Notes: generated from the sequence alone by a model not told the origin. Positions 38,201-51,519 are shown, counted from the stretch's first letter. The stretch is 64,000 nt of DNA from Cyprinodon diabolis (GCA_030533445.1 CM060081.1:22676611-22740610), one strand, 5' to 3'. Numbers and translations: made by a program.

Positions 38201-38692
38201 CAATTAAGGCCTTAAATTAAAAAAATAATAATTTAATGACTTTTAATGATTTTTAATAGCACCCAGAAACCCTGATGACAGCTAAAGTCTTTTTTTTCCA
38301 AGCAGAATTATTATACAGGGTCATTGCACAGGGTTATTTACATGAGTATTTATATAAATGGGTATTTATCTACATAGCTATTGCACTGGATATTAAATAT
38401 AAAGAAACAGGTTATTGCACAGGGTATTAAATAGTAATTGCAGATTATACATTACAAATGACATTACATGACAACGCATGGGTTCCAAATGGTTGTAAGA
38501 ATTGGTAAAGGATTGATTGACCCAGAACGATTCTAGTGTAATGGCATTTATTATAAATGTAATGGAAGGAACCTAAGTTCTTTCTGTAAAGAATTACAGT
38601 CAAAAGGATTTAACCAGGGGGGTAGTATGGATGAGAAATTTTACCTGCCCACACCCAGGGGCCGTGCAGACAAAGGGTCGATCATCCCCCAT
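26239..38692 (-). CDS. atf7: Cyclic AMP-dependent transcription factor ATF-7 (bZIP)
   Basis: Eleven coding exons: 38692-38645, 36569-36473, 36356-36229, 36117-35992, 35899-35742, 35584-35488, 35386-35267, 31714-31565, 27009-26821, 26722-26617 and 26474-26239. All junctions are GT-AG and stay in frame, giving 484 residues, close to mammalian ATF7. Residues 9-31 form a C2H2 finger (C9, C14, H27, H31). The TPTP motif at 51-54 holds the two threonines phosphorylated by stress MAP kinases in ATF2/ATF7. Middle exons carry the proline/serine-rich linker, including [11 protein letters not shown]. The basic region ([14 protein letters not shown], about residues 337-350) and leucine zipper lie in exons 9 and 10. 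The product binds CRE-like sites in the nucleus as homo- or heterodimers. ATF7 is preferred over ATF2 because of [15 protein letters not shown] and the C-terminal [12 protein letters not shown] segment. Which teleost duplicate (a or b) is not decided. Confidence 0.96.
27093..28340 (-). mobile_element. Apparently intact Tc1/mariner transposon in atf7 intron 8
   Basis: The element is 1248 bp, flanked by TA at 27091-27092 and 28341-28342. Its inverted ends are identical over 29 bp, beginning CACTATATTGCCAAAAGTAT. It encloses one uninterrupted transposase gene on the minus strand, the same orientation as atf7. Perfect ends, an intact frame and the TA duplication point to a young, possibly autonomous insertion. 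Confidence 0.95.
27175..28206 (-). CDS. Tc1-family transposase, DD34E, intact
   Basis: From the ATG at 28206 the product is 343 residues, the normal Tc1 length. The open frame continues upstream to 28320, but the [10 protein letters not shown] start matches the family. The N-terminal half has paired helix-turn-helix DNA-binding domains with a GRPRKL hook at 59-64 between them. The catalytic residues are D154 (in LWSDESRF), D245 (in FQHDCAP) and E280 (in DLNPIEHLW); 34 residues separate the last two, the DD34E signature. The glycine-rich box ([13 protein letters not shown]) is intact. The enzyme would cut and paste the surrounding element at TA sites. I see no frameshift or stop. Whether it is expressed cannot be told from sequence. 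Confidence 0.95.
   Translation of the reverse strand: MGRSQELSEFQRGTVIGCHLCNKSSREISSLLNIPQSTVSCIIRKWKCLGTTATQPRSGRPRKLTERGQRMLKRIVRRGRQLSAESITTDLQTSCGLQISSRTVRRELHGMGFHGRAAASKPYITKCNAKRRMRWCKARRHWTLEQWRRVLWSDESRFSIWQSDGRVWVWRLPGERYLSDCIVPSVKFGGGGIMVWGCFSGAGLGPLVPVKGTLNASAYQDILDNSMLPTLWEQFGAGPFLFQHDCAPVHKARSIKTWMTESGVDELDWPAQSPDLNPIEHLWDELERRLRARPSRPTSVCDLTNALLEEWSKIPINTLLNLVDSLPRRVEAVLAAKGGPTSY
28855..29721 (+). mobile_element. Deleted hAT element keeping a BED zinc-finger remnant
   Basis: The 867-bp element is bounded by TAGGGATGGGAAT and the imperfect inverse ATTCCCCAACCCTA. The flanking 8-mers GTGGCTTT (28847-28854) and GTGGATTT (29722-29729) differ at one position. About 29108-29190 on the plus strand reads [20 protein letters not shown] followed by RTQHGIHF, the second half of a BED-type zinc finger as found at the N terminus of hAT transposases. 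A further frame at 29497-29679 holds an acidic/serine linker and [13 protein letters not shown]. The catalytic domain is absent, so the element is non-autonomous. It sits in atf7 intron 8. Confidence 0.82.
32193..33097 (+). mobile_element. Deleted hAT-like element with zinc-finger remnant and poly(C)
   Basis: The ends are TAGGGTGACCA and TGGTCATCCTA. A 7-bp match, AATAAGA, is found just outside both ends, slightly offset. The plus-strand frame 32390-32641 (83 codons) contains [20 protein letters not shown] and then [17 protein letters not shown], a C-x2-C...H pattern like the BED-type finger of hAT transposases. No catalytic core follows. A C24 run at 33008-33031 lies near the right end. Located in atf7 intron 7. 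Confidence 0.72.
33008..33031. repeat. Poly(C)24 tract
   Basis: An uninterrupted run of 24 C followed by C-rich sequence to 33057. On the minus strand, the sense strand of atf7, it is a G24 tract in an intron. Confidence 0.95.
33122..33340 (+). repeat. tRNA-derived SINE
   Basis: TGGCCTAGTGGGTTAGAGCA fits the tRNA A box, and CAGTTCCATCCCC about 60 bp later resembles the B box of an RNA polymerase III promoter. The body, with GGGTTCCTGAACAAGACCC and CCACACTGCTCCCC, is typical of fish SINEs. It starts some 25 bp after the preceding hAT-like element. A cloverleaf tRNA is not intact. Confidence 0.7.
34166..34636. mobile_element. Non-autonomous hAT element (MITE), copy B
   Basis: The 471-bp copy is related to 5085-5575 but inverted. 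It starts CAGGGATCTTCAAG and ends GTTGAAGACCTCCG. Flanking 8-mers are ATTTAGAG (34158-34165) and ATTTTGAG (34637-34644), seven of eight identical. Shared internal blocks include GACCCCCAAACTGATGG and CAGAAATACTTTAATAATCC-like text. Located in atf7 intron 7. Confidence 0.87.
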
Positions 38693-39700
38693 CTCAAACA
38701 GCGTTCTGCAAGGAAGTATAAGACACAAAATCATTAGGCTTTAAAGGGAATTTCAGTGAAAACTGTTAATAGAGGACATTTTCTTTTCCTCTATGCACTC
38801 TTGAAATAATTGGAAAAGTATAATTTAAAAGGTAAAACGTCAATTATAGAAGATGTCATAGAGGACTACTTCATTTTCATGTTATGACTACATTAAAAGA
38901 TTAAGTGTTTCCAACATGTCTTTGACACAGAACAAAACAACTGTAAAAACTTGGTTATATGTTGAGGAAACAAAACTGATGTTCCTCATCTTAATAATCC
39001 ATAACTTTGGTGTAAGAAAGAGCTACACTGTCAGATTATTTTAATAAATTATAAAAAGACAAAAAGGACAGTGTAACAGTACACAAACTCACTACAAAGA
39101 GCTAGGGGGTATAGACTTAAAATTGTACGATAAACGTAAGGTTAAAAAAACCTCTACATTATGTATGGAATGCCAAAATAACCATAGCCCGGCAATAACA
39201 AAAAATAGGTGTTAAAAAATATACTGATTTAAAATGGGCTTCTTCAGTTCACCAGTTACATAAAGAAGTATGATTTATATCACTAAACATCTCATTGTAA
39301 ACCCATTTAATCTTAATCTTTAAATATGTCAATGACCCAATGGAGAAAAGAAAGAACCTAAAATAATAAAAATAAAAATGCGCCTATTTTGTGGGGAGCT
39401 TTTAAACATCTTTAATTATTTTTATATAGACAATCAATCAAAATGGGAAATTTATCACAATAGTTACAAACAATACAATAAATGCCGACCCCTACTCCTT
39501 CCATAACTTTGGCTTTCTCTCTCCTTATATTCTGAACTATGCTAATGTAAACTGGAAATCCCTACCAGCCTGTTGAATCATCAACTGATGTATATCGATA
39601 TACAAACCCAATATATATTTGGAAATCTCAGTCGTCATTAAATGACAATGTTGAAAATGGTGAATCTGCAATAAAGTGTGTCAATAGTATGACCAAGCAT

Positions 39701-40076
39701 TAAGGCTGAAACAATTAATCGATTACTGAAATAATCGTCAAATAATTTAGTAATTGATTAATTGTTAAATGAAGTTGGGAGACTCTAAAACAAACCTTTA
39801 GCTGACAGAGGGTCCCACTTAGAGCAGCAATTATATCAAAATTGTAGAAAAATATATAAATCTTTTGTATTTAAGATAAAAAAACAAAAAATAAAATGTT
39901 TTTGTCTGTCAATATGCTCTACTCAGAACTCCTCAAGTGGAAAAGGTTTAGTTTCACCTGGTTTAATTTCACACAAAAAAAATTAGTTGAAGAATCTTTG
40001 GCTATCAGATTATTAATAAAAATAAAAGAACCGATAGCTTAATCAATTTGAAAAGTAATCGTTAGTTACCACCCTA
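39701..40076. mobile_element. Non-autonomous hAT element (MITE) with AATCGATTA motifs
   Basis: The 376-bp element starts TAAGGCTGAAACAATTAATC and ends GTTAGTTACCACCCTA. A perfect 8-bp duplication, CCAAGCAT, lies at 39693-39700 and 40077-40084. It is a common fish family with TAGGGCTGCAACTAACGA-like ends. A degraded relative is at 12888-13209. Located in atf7 intron 1. Confidence 0.88.
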
Positions 40077-41904
40077 CCAAGCATAACAACGGAAAACAAT
40101 AGGTGAAGCAAATTACCCAATGACTTAATAACAACACCGCTAGTGGTTGGGATACACTGGACAACAAATGAACCTCAAAATGTTAGAAGCTTAAGAAAAC
40201 AACATGCATCTGGGTTTTAAGAAAGTCTGAAAAGATCCAAATTTTGACAATTTTACATTTCAATGACCAAGTATTTTCAAATTGGATGCTATGGAATGTT
40301 CCTGTTCTGCAAGTCAGTAACTCAGCTGAACCGGAAGCAGGGTCGTTGATGTAAATAGGGACCAGGGTTGAGTGGTCAGAAACACAAGAGCTGCTGTAGC
40401 TCAAACTGCAAATTACTTTATCTGATAAAACAAATCCAACTTGTGTTTAATCTAAACTGAAACACCAAGCAAAGGGGTACATTTATCAAAATTGGGCTGA
40501 AGTGGTATCAATGCCACTGTGGAGAGGCTGCAGATTTGCACCTATTAGGGACAGTGTAATCCACAGTGCATCCCAATTTGATGCAAAGCTACAGACCAGA
40601 GTGCCCACTGTGATTGTGTCTACAAGTGAAAGTGCCAACATTGCTCTTGTGAACATCTCTGAACTACATTATAGAGCACACAAAATACAGAGGTAGAGGG
40701 AATGGTAGATTATTTTGTGTCATCCAGATGTTTTTATGCACCGCACTCAGATAACAAATGGCACCAAAGACAGTTAAGGTTTGATATTTGTCACGACTCT
40801 GCTGCTTTTTCCATGTAGCTGTCATCTTGACTCATTCTATCCACAAGGCTATTGTTGCAAACCACCTTCACTCTTTCATTAAAAAAAAAGAGTAGTTTGA
40901 AGCAACTTGCAACAAATTATACGTTTTTTGACAGGTTTGAGTTGATTAATTGGCCTTCAAGTCACCAAATCTGAACTATTTGACAGTCCCTGCACATTAA
41001 AATCTGATCCTTAGAGGAACTTCAGAGAAACTTTTAGTGGCAAATGCCACACCACACATTCAGGGTCTCGTTTTGTGTCCATACTTTAACAGGTCGAGGC
41101 GTGTGTGATTTTATGTGATCACTTATCAACTTAGTAACACATTTTAACAGTGCTTCTGTCTAGATCAACACGTCAAATCTGATTAAATACAATTAATTAA
41201 CCTTGCACCTGTTGAGACCTAAAACCTGCGATTGCACCGGAAATCCAGATCTCATCGGTAAGTTCAATAGCTTGAAGTGGTCAGTCTAAAGGGAGGGACA
41301 CAGAGGCTAAACACAAACGGCCTAAATTAAGGGTTTGGCTTTGGACTCCGTGGATGATAGTCAGGGAAAAAGCTTCGAGGATGAGGCAGCACAACCAATA
41401 CAAGCTAACGTACAACCCACACTGCAGTGTCATCGAGTCGGTGAGCAGTGGCTGTTCTTACATATTTTCTAAATAAAGGTCTTCATATTCAGACAGCAAA
41501 CTGATTGTGCGATACAGTGTATAATCTTTGCTTGCCATGACTTTCTGAAATATGTTCTGAAACGTATCATATTCTTACCACGTTTATGTACTTCATTCAA
41601 TATAGACGTAGTAATATTAGGAATATGGAATATGGCATGGTATGGAAATAATTAAAGGCCGAAACATTTAGAAATATTAGTTGGCACCCACACATACGCT
41701 AACTGTCTTTGTGCTAACAGCTAAGAGGAGCTCTATAAGCCCACTAGGGGAAATGTACACTACACGTTAGCAAGCTAATGCTAACGAGAGCTGTGGTTAT
41801 TAACACTTCCGAAGGAGCAAGAATATAACGTGGTTCTTAAACATCAACCTTGTGCGCCAGTTTATTCAAAAACAATACAGGATGTGCAATTCGTCCACAC
41901 TTAC

Positions 41905-42110
41905 CGGACGTTTAAAGTGCCTTTTTACTCCCCCTCCCTGCACCCGGACAGCGCCGCTGGCTGCGATGCTGCTGCTGCCTGTCCGTTGTTGACACTCTGA
42001 CAGTTGTATTAGCCAAATCTCGCGAGAGTTTAATGTTACGTAACAGGGTTGCTTTCTCGCGAAGCAAATGTGATGTACATTTACCATCCATTAATCTAAG
42101 CTACCGTAAG
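41905..42110 (-). promoter_or_regulatory. atf7 non-coding exon 1 and promoter
   Basis: A strong donor, GTCCG|GTAAGTG, at 41905/41904 ends an inferred GC-rich 5'UTR exon; the next exon carries the start codon at 38692. Upstream are the palindrome TCTCGCGAGA (42018-42027), a second TCGCGA core (42057-42062) and the palindrome GTTACGTAAC (42035-42044), which contains TTACGTAA, a PAR/C-EBP/ATF-type bZIP site. TCTCGCGAGA is a known vertebrate core-promoter element of TATA-less genes. The start site is probably between about 41990 and 42060. Confidence 0.6.
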
Positions 42111-42359
42111 TTACATTTTAGAAGTTAAAACTTCAGATTTCATGACAACATAGCATCTTATGCAACAAGGAGTCTATTGGTATATAACGAATGCACCAAT
42201 AAGTTTTTGTCTCCGGTGGGAAAATGGTCCTTCAAATGTTACATAATTATCAGTTATTTCCGGGAGTTTGTTATGGCAGAATATTATGGTATGTTGCTAG
42301 AGCTTTGTAAAAAGCAAGACTTGTGTATTTTAACATGATATACACATACGCAGAATTAG

Positions 42360-44603
42360 TCTTACTTAAAATGCTTTATTATTACACAATATTAACTTGA
42401 TAAACCAGTGTGTATTTCAGTAGAAAAAAAAGTTTTTGTTTTGTTAAAAGGAATTTTAAATATTTAATGAAATTGGTAGGGTTAAAAGATAAGTAAAATG
42501 AACCAAGATCTATACCTTTTACCTAAAAGCACTCCTAATGAAAATACACATTTCCCATAATTGGACAATAAACCAGGCAGGACTTTATAGGACGTAATCA
42601 GGATGCCTTGTGCTGAAAAGGCCCAAGGTTTGCAAAAACATGCTTTCTGAAGTCCACAACCAAAATCATAAAAAAAGGAATTTGTATCATCTTGTTTTCC
42701 ACATTTTAAACAATCACATAAAAAAGCAAAATAAAAAAATCTTACTCTCAACATTTCTTTTCACAATTTTAAGCATTACAAGACGATCTTATAGGTGGAT
42801 TTCATTGACTACCTCCACAGGTATGTGTTCAACACTGAAACATAATCCCACTCATTCGCTGGTTTTCAATAAGATCAGTGCACACAAATTCAAATCAAGT
42901 AAAAAAAAAAAAAGAAGCTAAGTATCATGTTAGACTCCCTAGCAATGACAGCCCTTAAGACAAATAACTAATATATATTCTAAAATTCTACAAGAGGAAG
43001 AATGCAACGATAAAACACTAGAAGCTGAAGCTCCATAGATGGCATTTACAAAAATTTCCTTTTATTAAAATGCAAACTATTTGGGTGAATTCAAACATGG
43101 CAATTTGTTTAAAACGAGAAAAAAAGGCTTTAAAATTTGACTTGAGAAAACATGTGAATTGCAAACTTTTCTTTCAGGTCCATCTAAAGATATTTAAATT
43201 TTTGTATAACGATGTGAAAAAATTAAATCCCAATCGTAGCTTGAGAATCTGACTAAACATGATTTTTTTTTTTTTTTATATGCACTGAATAGCCTCTTGT
43301 CCCTTTTTTGGCAAAAACAAAAAGATCCTTTTAGTCCTTTAGTAGAAAATAATTAAACCTTGTTAATTTAGTTTAGTTACTTTCCTATTTACAGAGGCAA
43401 ACCTGTCACCAGATAAACATTCAAATATGTATGACTCAATACAACCATATCTGGTTTTATAAAATATTCTCCAGTTCCAAGACCAATGGAAGAAAAAAGC
43501 ACTTATAGGAAATTTAGGATTTAAATTTAGTTTCATGCTACATTTTAGGCTAGAGTAGCTTACCACTGACAATTTTAATCTAAAATTGAAATGTTACAAT
43601 AGTCATGTATTGACACAACACAAACAATATGTACATTCAAAATAATCATCTGGCAAGATCTTAAATTTGATCACATGCTTCTTTAAACAAGTGCTTAAGT
43701 TCAATAATTTTGACACCTTGTGCACTTTTAGGAAAAAAAAAATACATGCTTTGAGTGAATATAGCAATGCTCCACAATTACTGAAGCAGCTAAACTAGTG
43801 ACCGTATTCCAGCTATGAGACACTGAACTAACATTTACATCAAAGAAAAAAAAGATAAATGCAGAAAACTTAGTTTTCTATTAAACCAGCACAATAGTAC
43901 CATGACATGACCATACATTCTAGGGTCCAAAAATCGACAGAAAATAAAGCAAGCATTATCAAATATCTCCAAACTATGTTAAAACACATTTAAAAAGCAA
44001 AATCCAAAAAGGAAAAACTAATTCATTTCCAAATCTCTCAAATGGAATTCCTCTACAGATGCATCCATCACCTTGGAGGAATACATTCAATGATTGCAAT
44101 CCAAGTTATTTACAATCTGATGCAAAAAATTAAAACTCAACAATTACGGTTTTGAGATCCTCAAATACCAATCCTCTGTTGTTTTATCCCCCTGTTTAAT
44201 GCATTTCATTGTCAATAAATACATCTTTACCAAATAAAAACCTGAGCAGTCACCCTAAATTTAATACACCAGGCTGCTAAAGAGACCTCCTGCAATGATA
44301 AGCACAACTTCCCCCATCAGATGATAAAGAAAAAAAATAAAAAATACCCATGATAATACATTGTCAGGATATCTGTTTGGAAGTAAAGTACTGCCATATT
44401 AAATTAAATTCAAAATTACACACTTAACATTTAAGCACTTAGCCTTGAAGTCTGCTAAAATAAACATTTTCCTTTAAGGAACATTGACTTTTAAGTCACA
44501 GTAAATATTTAGACATATTTGACAAATCTGTCAAAAGAAATAGATCCATCTGTATTTACATATTTACACATTTAAATAAGGTCTGTAAAGTTCTGAAATG
44601 CAT
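42360..44603 (-). other. Putative larp4 3'UTR
   Basis: About 2.2 kb of AT-rich sequence follow the larp4 stop. No transposon or coding frame is recognised. AATAAA on the minus strand at 42375-42380 is a candidate final polyadenylation signal. That would end the larp4 transcript only about 300 bp before the atf7 promoter, in the same orientation. Other signals further right are possible. Confidence 0.45.
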
Positions 44604-47600
44604 TTATTTTTGTAAGGGTGGGGGTACGTTTTGCTCTTTGCCACTGGATTTTGGTCCTCGCTGTGGGGGGAACTGCTTGCTAGCATTTGAGCCCCTCTGA
44701 TGTTCCCGGATCTTCATCCCGGAACCTTTTGCTCTGGTATGACCGGAAGCGCCACGGAAGGTACGGGACAGCTGTCGAGAAGGTTTATCTCCAACTTTCT
44801 CAGCACCTTTTTTGCTGTTCAGCTGAGGCTCCTTAACAGTATTGACCTTGAGTTCTTTCAGAGGGTGGTTGGGGGAAGTGACAGGAGGCAAGGGGGATGG
44901 TGTCTCTGCTTGCGGTGGGTCTTTGGCTGGTCTCTGGCACACCTCAGCATAGCTAAGCTTTCTTGACTCCTGCTTAAAACAAACAAACAAAAAACAGATT
45001 AGGCACAATAAATCTGAAACGTAATGATGCACACTGCACTGTAGATGTCTGGTATAATGGTAGGTCATGGAAGCCCTTAAACTATTTAAAAGAACTGCAT
45101 GAAGAGTGAACAAGTGTGAAAATGCGAGTGTCACATTTAGAGATCTAGCTTACCCATTCTTGCTCTGATGACTGTTTTTGAGAAACAGTTTTACCACTCA
45201 CACTGGGGGGTGTTTCTGGAGTGGTTTTACACTCAGGCTCAGTGGATGGAGCGAGGTCTCCCTGCACTGCAACTGGTTCACCTTCATCTCCTTTGTCTAC
45301 TGTTAGACATGCACTAAAATTTAAAATAAGGAAAATGAGTCTTTATTATCAATACATTTTATAATAAAAAGTGATTTGATTGCTGATTATTTACCCTGAT
45401 TCTGGCAGTGTTGCCATTTGCATCTCAGCAACAGCTGGTGTAGTATACGGGGAGGTGGAATCCTGTTTGTTAGCAGGACTTTTAGAGCCTTTTGTGTTAA
45501 AAGCTAAAATATTTTCACGATTTCCTGTCTGAAATGCAATTTAGGAAAGAAAAACCAAATAAAAATTACAATCATGCAGCGAAATCAATCCATTTCAGCA
45601 TAAATGCTATGAAGAGGGATAGTTACCTTGGCTTGAAGCTTTAGGCCACGGACGACATCAGAGAGGCGTACCTCTGTCACAGTTTCTCCCTGAACAGGGA
45701 CCACAGACCCTGGCAAAGGAGGGAAGCTAGAGCCTGCCAGGTCAAAATTAGGATGGGCTGCCTTGGCTTCCATCAACGGGACAGGTTTCTGTTTCATTTA
45801 AAGAAAGTTAAAAACAAAGAGAAGCAAAAACATATTTTGGAAAATAGATTTTAAAAGGGGACGGAATGCCTACCGTGGAAAACTCGTCTTCTTTTTTCCT
45901 TCTCATGCCTTTGTGGCTATTCCTCCTATGTAAAAAAAGATCAAAAGAGTTGGGGGGGAAAAAAATTAAATGGAAAACCAAACATATAAAGCTTAGGCAT
46001 TATATATTAAGTAGAAACAATGAGTGTCAAACTCCAATTGATTTTTATTCCCCAGTTAAATACAAAATAACTTTTTAAGAGCGGGAAAAAATGACAGATG
46101 GAAAAAAAAAAACATAATTCAAACACTCACAGCATTATATATTGCTGCATTTTCATAGGAAATGCTAACATCTTACATTTTGTTCTACTAGTAAAGACTT
46201 TAGCTGACCTATCTCTTCCTGCACGGCTCTGATCTCCACTGGATGTAAAGGACAATGAGGACGCCTCTCTAAGGTTGAAGGCAGATAAAGCAGAGTGTGC
46301 CATTGGACCAGAGATGCCATTCATCATTGTCCCTAAAACCAAGTTAGATGAAATAGGATCTCCAGGTCTATGATGTCCTTTGACATGGTTCCTAGGGCAA
46401 AGAAAACAACATGCATTAATAGTGAAAATTAAAAGCTACAGTTACATGTAAGCAGTTCAAAATGTTTAAGAACAAAGAATAAGCCAATGTATAAATAAAA
46501 ATGAAATACACAGGCATGTTAAACCCATCTTTACAGCAAGATAGGTACATTGGCAATTCTAAAGGGTCATAACCCAAGACTGCCAACTCAGCAAAACACA
46601 AGTGGCATGACTGACATGACAAAGTAGTTTATTTGAGATGAGCACTAAAACAAAGTAGAAGATGTTCAAATTTTCTTAAAGTGTTTTAACTTTATAACTC
46701 AATTTGATAAAATGATGCAACGTGTATCAGTGAAATCATGAAAGACGTCACCCAACTACTTAAGGATTAATGTAAACCCATTTATTGCTTCAGCATGTAA
46801 ACATTAAGCTCACACTTTAAGTACTGAAGCTTAAAAGGGAAAAGAACCAGCTATTACCCATATAATTACAAAATTAATCAAGACCAGACATGAAAGAGAT
46901 CTGTATCATAGTTTGCATGTACCTGTTCCTGCCATTAGGACGATGGCCATTGACTGAGCCAGAAGTTAGTTTGTAGTTCCCAGGACTGTTGTATCCATTC
47001 ACGAATCCAGCATTGGGGAAGGGGGCCTACAAAGATTGTTTAAAATAATAAAAAAATCATCATCCACACAAAAAACATGTCTGTAGTTTGCTGTTCAGAA
47101 CTTCAGTTATGTTAAAAAGGATGCATCTACCTAACTAGGTTTGAGATTTATTTATTTTTTTTAATCAGGATTTTGTATTGAAGAGGACTAAAAAGTTTAT
47201 CTGAAAAGGAACAAAAATAAAAATAAACCAACAACAAAAACCTTGCACAGTACTCACCAGTGGCGTTTCAAAGTGTGGCACAATCGAGGGGTTCCAGGTA
47301 GGAGACACCAAAGGATAAACAGGATACTCCTGCTGAGGGCTGTACACCTGTGGCATATACACTGGAGGCACATACTGGGCCTGTGGTTGGGCTGGCTGCT
47401 GGTACACTCCTCCATTCTTCCCAAAGAATGTATTTATGGCTTTAATGCGAGCCTAGAGAAAAAAAGCTGGGTTTTTTTTGGTTTTTAAATGGACAAGAAC
47501 AGCTCTAGAAACTTTGTTTTGTTGCTTTATTGTCGTTTTATCCCCTCAGATCTCATAATCTCACGGTCATGAGGCCATAAAACACTGCTATAACAAGGGG

Positions 47601-50600
47601 AGAGGAGAAGAAGAAGGGTATGGAGAGGAAAGGTTGAAGGGAAAAAGTAGGGCAAGTAAGGGAAGAGGTAAAGCAGAGATTAAGATTTATGTAGAGTAAG
47701 TGAAGGTCCTCCTGGATAGACAGTGCATATGGGTCCTTCCAAGCGCGATACTGATCATCACTGGGGACAGGTGAACAGAGGCCTTGCTAAAGGATTATTC
47801 ACCTTTGACTTGCGCCACATTAAAACTTAAGTTTGCATACATTCTTTGGAAATGTATGTGACAGATCAACCAATCAAAGTCATGCATTGTCAATTTGTGA
47901 CTTATAGTTTTATAAGGTATTGTTTAGTTCCCTGCATGCTTATTCAGACATTTTTACTGAGGGACGTGGTCATTTTTCTGTCAACAATTTAGAAATCAAG
48001 CCTCTGAGAAAAGTTCACACCGCTATTGATCCGCACACAGATGATTCTATATTGTACCACAGGGTCTGACCTTCAGTGCCGTCTTGTAGAATGACCTTTA
48101 AAAAGAATGTGATGCATACTCACTGCTGTAATGTACACCGTATTAAACTCGTATCAAAATAGTGTGTAGAATTCAGGCAAAAAAAGCTGGTTCGGATTTA
48201 TGTCATTTGTTCACAAACCAAGGCCTTTATAGAACAGCTTGATATCCTAAGATTTAAACAGACTACATGGGCCATCTAAATGATCAAGTCACTGGTTATT
48301 TCAGCTTAACTCATCTTATCCTAACAAAATACACCAAAATTTGTGGTTCGATTGTGGAAAAAATATGAAACAGCCAAAGTATTGAAAGAGCTTTGAGAAC
48401 TGTAGAACTGACCTATTTCTATATAATTTATTCTACATACGCATTTGGCTTTGTTGTGGATAGGTGGGACAGAACAATGGGAAAAGGGATTTACAGTAAT
48501 CACAATGTGCACAAGAATAAGGTGATGTTGTTAAATGAAACATGACTGGGCATTGTTCATTTTAGACAGACCACCTCTCTTTATAAGGCATGTATGTATC
48601 CAAATAAATCCCAAGGTAAAACTAAGGGTAAATCCCACAAGCCTTTACATTATTAACTGGCTTTTCCATGACACCTGAAAATGCAAGTTGATCTTGCATC
48701 TTTCAATTTAACATATATATATATTTTTTTACCATGATGGGTTTCCCTTTGAAGACTTTAACTTCCTCTCGTAGGTACCTGTATGCCTGAATGAGAATCA
48801 AAAAAGAAAAGGAACAAATTTTCACTCAACAGCAATTTTTTTTAGTTCATTAAAAAAAACTGTTACCTAAACCGAACTGATGATTATGCTCAAAATGTAT
48901 TTTTTTCAAAGTCATCATATTTACCTATTTTCTATTGAGAAATACCAAAGCTACCAGTGCTTTAAAAAATGACTAAGAATGAAGGACTATATTTTAAAAA
49001 GATAAAACAATTGTGGCACTATAGGGCAAGTTACCATTTCTTATCACTTACAAACATTATTAAGCATAGTTAACAATTATATTTAGGTTTATAAACTAAG
49101 AAATGGTATGAAAATGTTGATTTTCAAAATATTTCACTTAGTGCCCTGTAAAGGGTTAAGTAAAATCTATAAGTATAATAATCAAACTAAAGAAATTAGT
49201 TATAGCGTACCTGCAGTGCATCCATATCCGACTGAAAAGTTATGTACCAGTTGCTGTTGTGAGCAAACTCAACACCCAGCAGTTTTGGACAGTTTTCATT
49301 CTTGAAAAGAGCCTCTACCTCCTATTGAAAAAAAAATGCAATATGGATTCAATATCAAAGAATATTACAAACTACTATAAAATAGCATATTTATTGAGAT
49401 GAATTTAAGGCACAAAAGAAACACTAAGCAGGCTTAGATCTGCCATCTCCGATATCTGACTTACAACAACCTTCCAAATTAAGTTGCAAGCAGTGGGGGA
49501 GGGGGGGGGAGCACCCATGAGCACTTAGCAGGTTTTACAGTTTATTTACTCAATCCAGAAAATGGCTTAGTATGCAGCAATTTTTACCTCAACTGGTGTA
49601 GTCTCTGGCACTTCCCTTAAAATAATGATACAGCGGCTGTGGTTAGGTCGAACTTTCTCACCAGCATCATCAACTTGCACTAAGGGAGAAGCTGTACAAA
49701 GACAAAAAGAAGAAGAAAGAAAAAGACACCACTACATAAGCTTTATGTCAATAGGGGTACGCTGGGTTAAAATAAAAGCTGTTAAAACCACTATGCAATT
49801 AAATTTCCCCATGTTGCTGAGGATTTTAACTGTTAAAGAAAACATTTCGTTGATTTATTTTATGTCTTTTTATTCTCAAAAGGTAGAGTTAAAATAAAGG
49901 TTTATTTATATCAATGTCTATCGTAAAAATTGTGAGCCTGAGGTGTAGATCATACATTATATCAAAAGATTTTAGGACTAAATTATGAAACAAGTTTCTT
50001 CAACTACAGAAAATTCAGCAGTTCTACCACTTATTTAATGACTGTTATTGTGAAATAGACAGCCTACCTGAAATCACTGTAATTATACCATATATTCTGA
50101 CAATCCTGGTTTTGTGTACTTAGTTGTGATACATACTTGTTTACTGCACCACTTCACGGTTCTCACTTAAAAGGCTTGATAGACAGTTTACTGTGTAGTC
50201 CCACACCAAATGCTAACACCAAGCTCCTTTAACAAGCTCGGCCCGCCAGACTAATTCACACCGCGTACATTAGCCTGGAAAGGAGCTGGTAGACCCTGAT
50301 TTCAAAGGAGGGACTAACAGATGTGATGCAAAAAAAAAAAAAAAAAACTCTCAGCAATCACTTGTTGAAATGTTAACGATATTAAGAGCTCTTTGGGGAC
50401 ATAAAGTACATCATTAAAACATCGGTCCGTTGCAGCTTCAAGCTAGACTGTCTACCACTGCAGTTCAGCATAGAATAAAGTTAATGCAGTCTGGGGAAGG
50501 TCTTATGAAGTTTACATTTATGTTTCCTCCAACATAATTTTAAATTAAAGCTACTGTACACATGAAATAAAAATGTGTCATTGTGATTTAATTGACCACT

Positions 50601-51483
50601 TGTAAAATGGTTTTGGGTGTGTTAATATAGTTCCAAGGAGATGCTTTAGCACTCTGCATGCATGCAGTGTCTTTGAAAAGATGGACTTTCACTGCTGTTG
50701 AAGCACAAACTTGATAAGTTGACAAAATGCTTTAGTTACCCAAAAGTGGTGGGGAAAATGTCCCAATGAAATAGAATGGGGAGAGAAAATGTAGGGAGAG
50801 TCATGCTTACAACTTCATGAAATTGTTTATTTCCTGATATTAGAAACCCCTACTTTGAACCTCGCAACTTGAAACTGATTTGTCAAATCCATAAACCATA
50901 CTTTTACTATTCCAAGTGCATTGCAGAGGTTATGAACAGTAAAAGTTTAGAGACAGAATTTGACTTCCTTCCTCAACTGTCACAAATATAACAGTTAAGA
51001 CATAGAACAGTTTTTCAGCCTTTGGCGAGGCTTTCAACACAGTTTACGCTTTCTCCAACAAACGTTTACATGAATATGTCAACGGCATCTCCACAAGCAT
51101 TATTTTATGCCAATTACGACAAGCAAAGTATTGCCAATACCTCTCAATACTTCCAGAATCAGATCCATATCAGTGGTGAGAGCTTTGATGTCCTCCATGC
51201 AGGCAATTGTCCAGATAGGAATAAACTGATCACCATCCATCTGGGATATCAGGTAAAGATCCTTAGAAAGGTTCTCTCTGAAAGAAATATGACATTTTAT
51301 ACAGCATTGTTTTCCACTTCAACTCAAACTCAATTTGAATAATAAATTCTTCCACACCATTTCCAGTTAGAAATCACAAAACTTCCTGTAAATCGTGTTT
51401 AAAATTGTCTGGCTTAAAACCACGACATTGCAATGCAGAAATGAGGAATTATTTCCTGAAATAATCATGTTTGAATTGATATG

Positions 51484-51519
<36 letters not shown>

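Noticed and set aside
44604..45134. Frame of 176 codons extending upstream of the last larp4 exon
   Set aside because: The first 55 codons are intronic; the acceptor at 44970 (GCAG|GAGTC) is where similarity to LARP4 begins.
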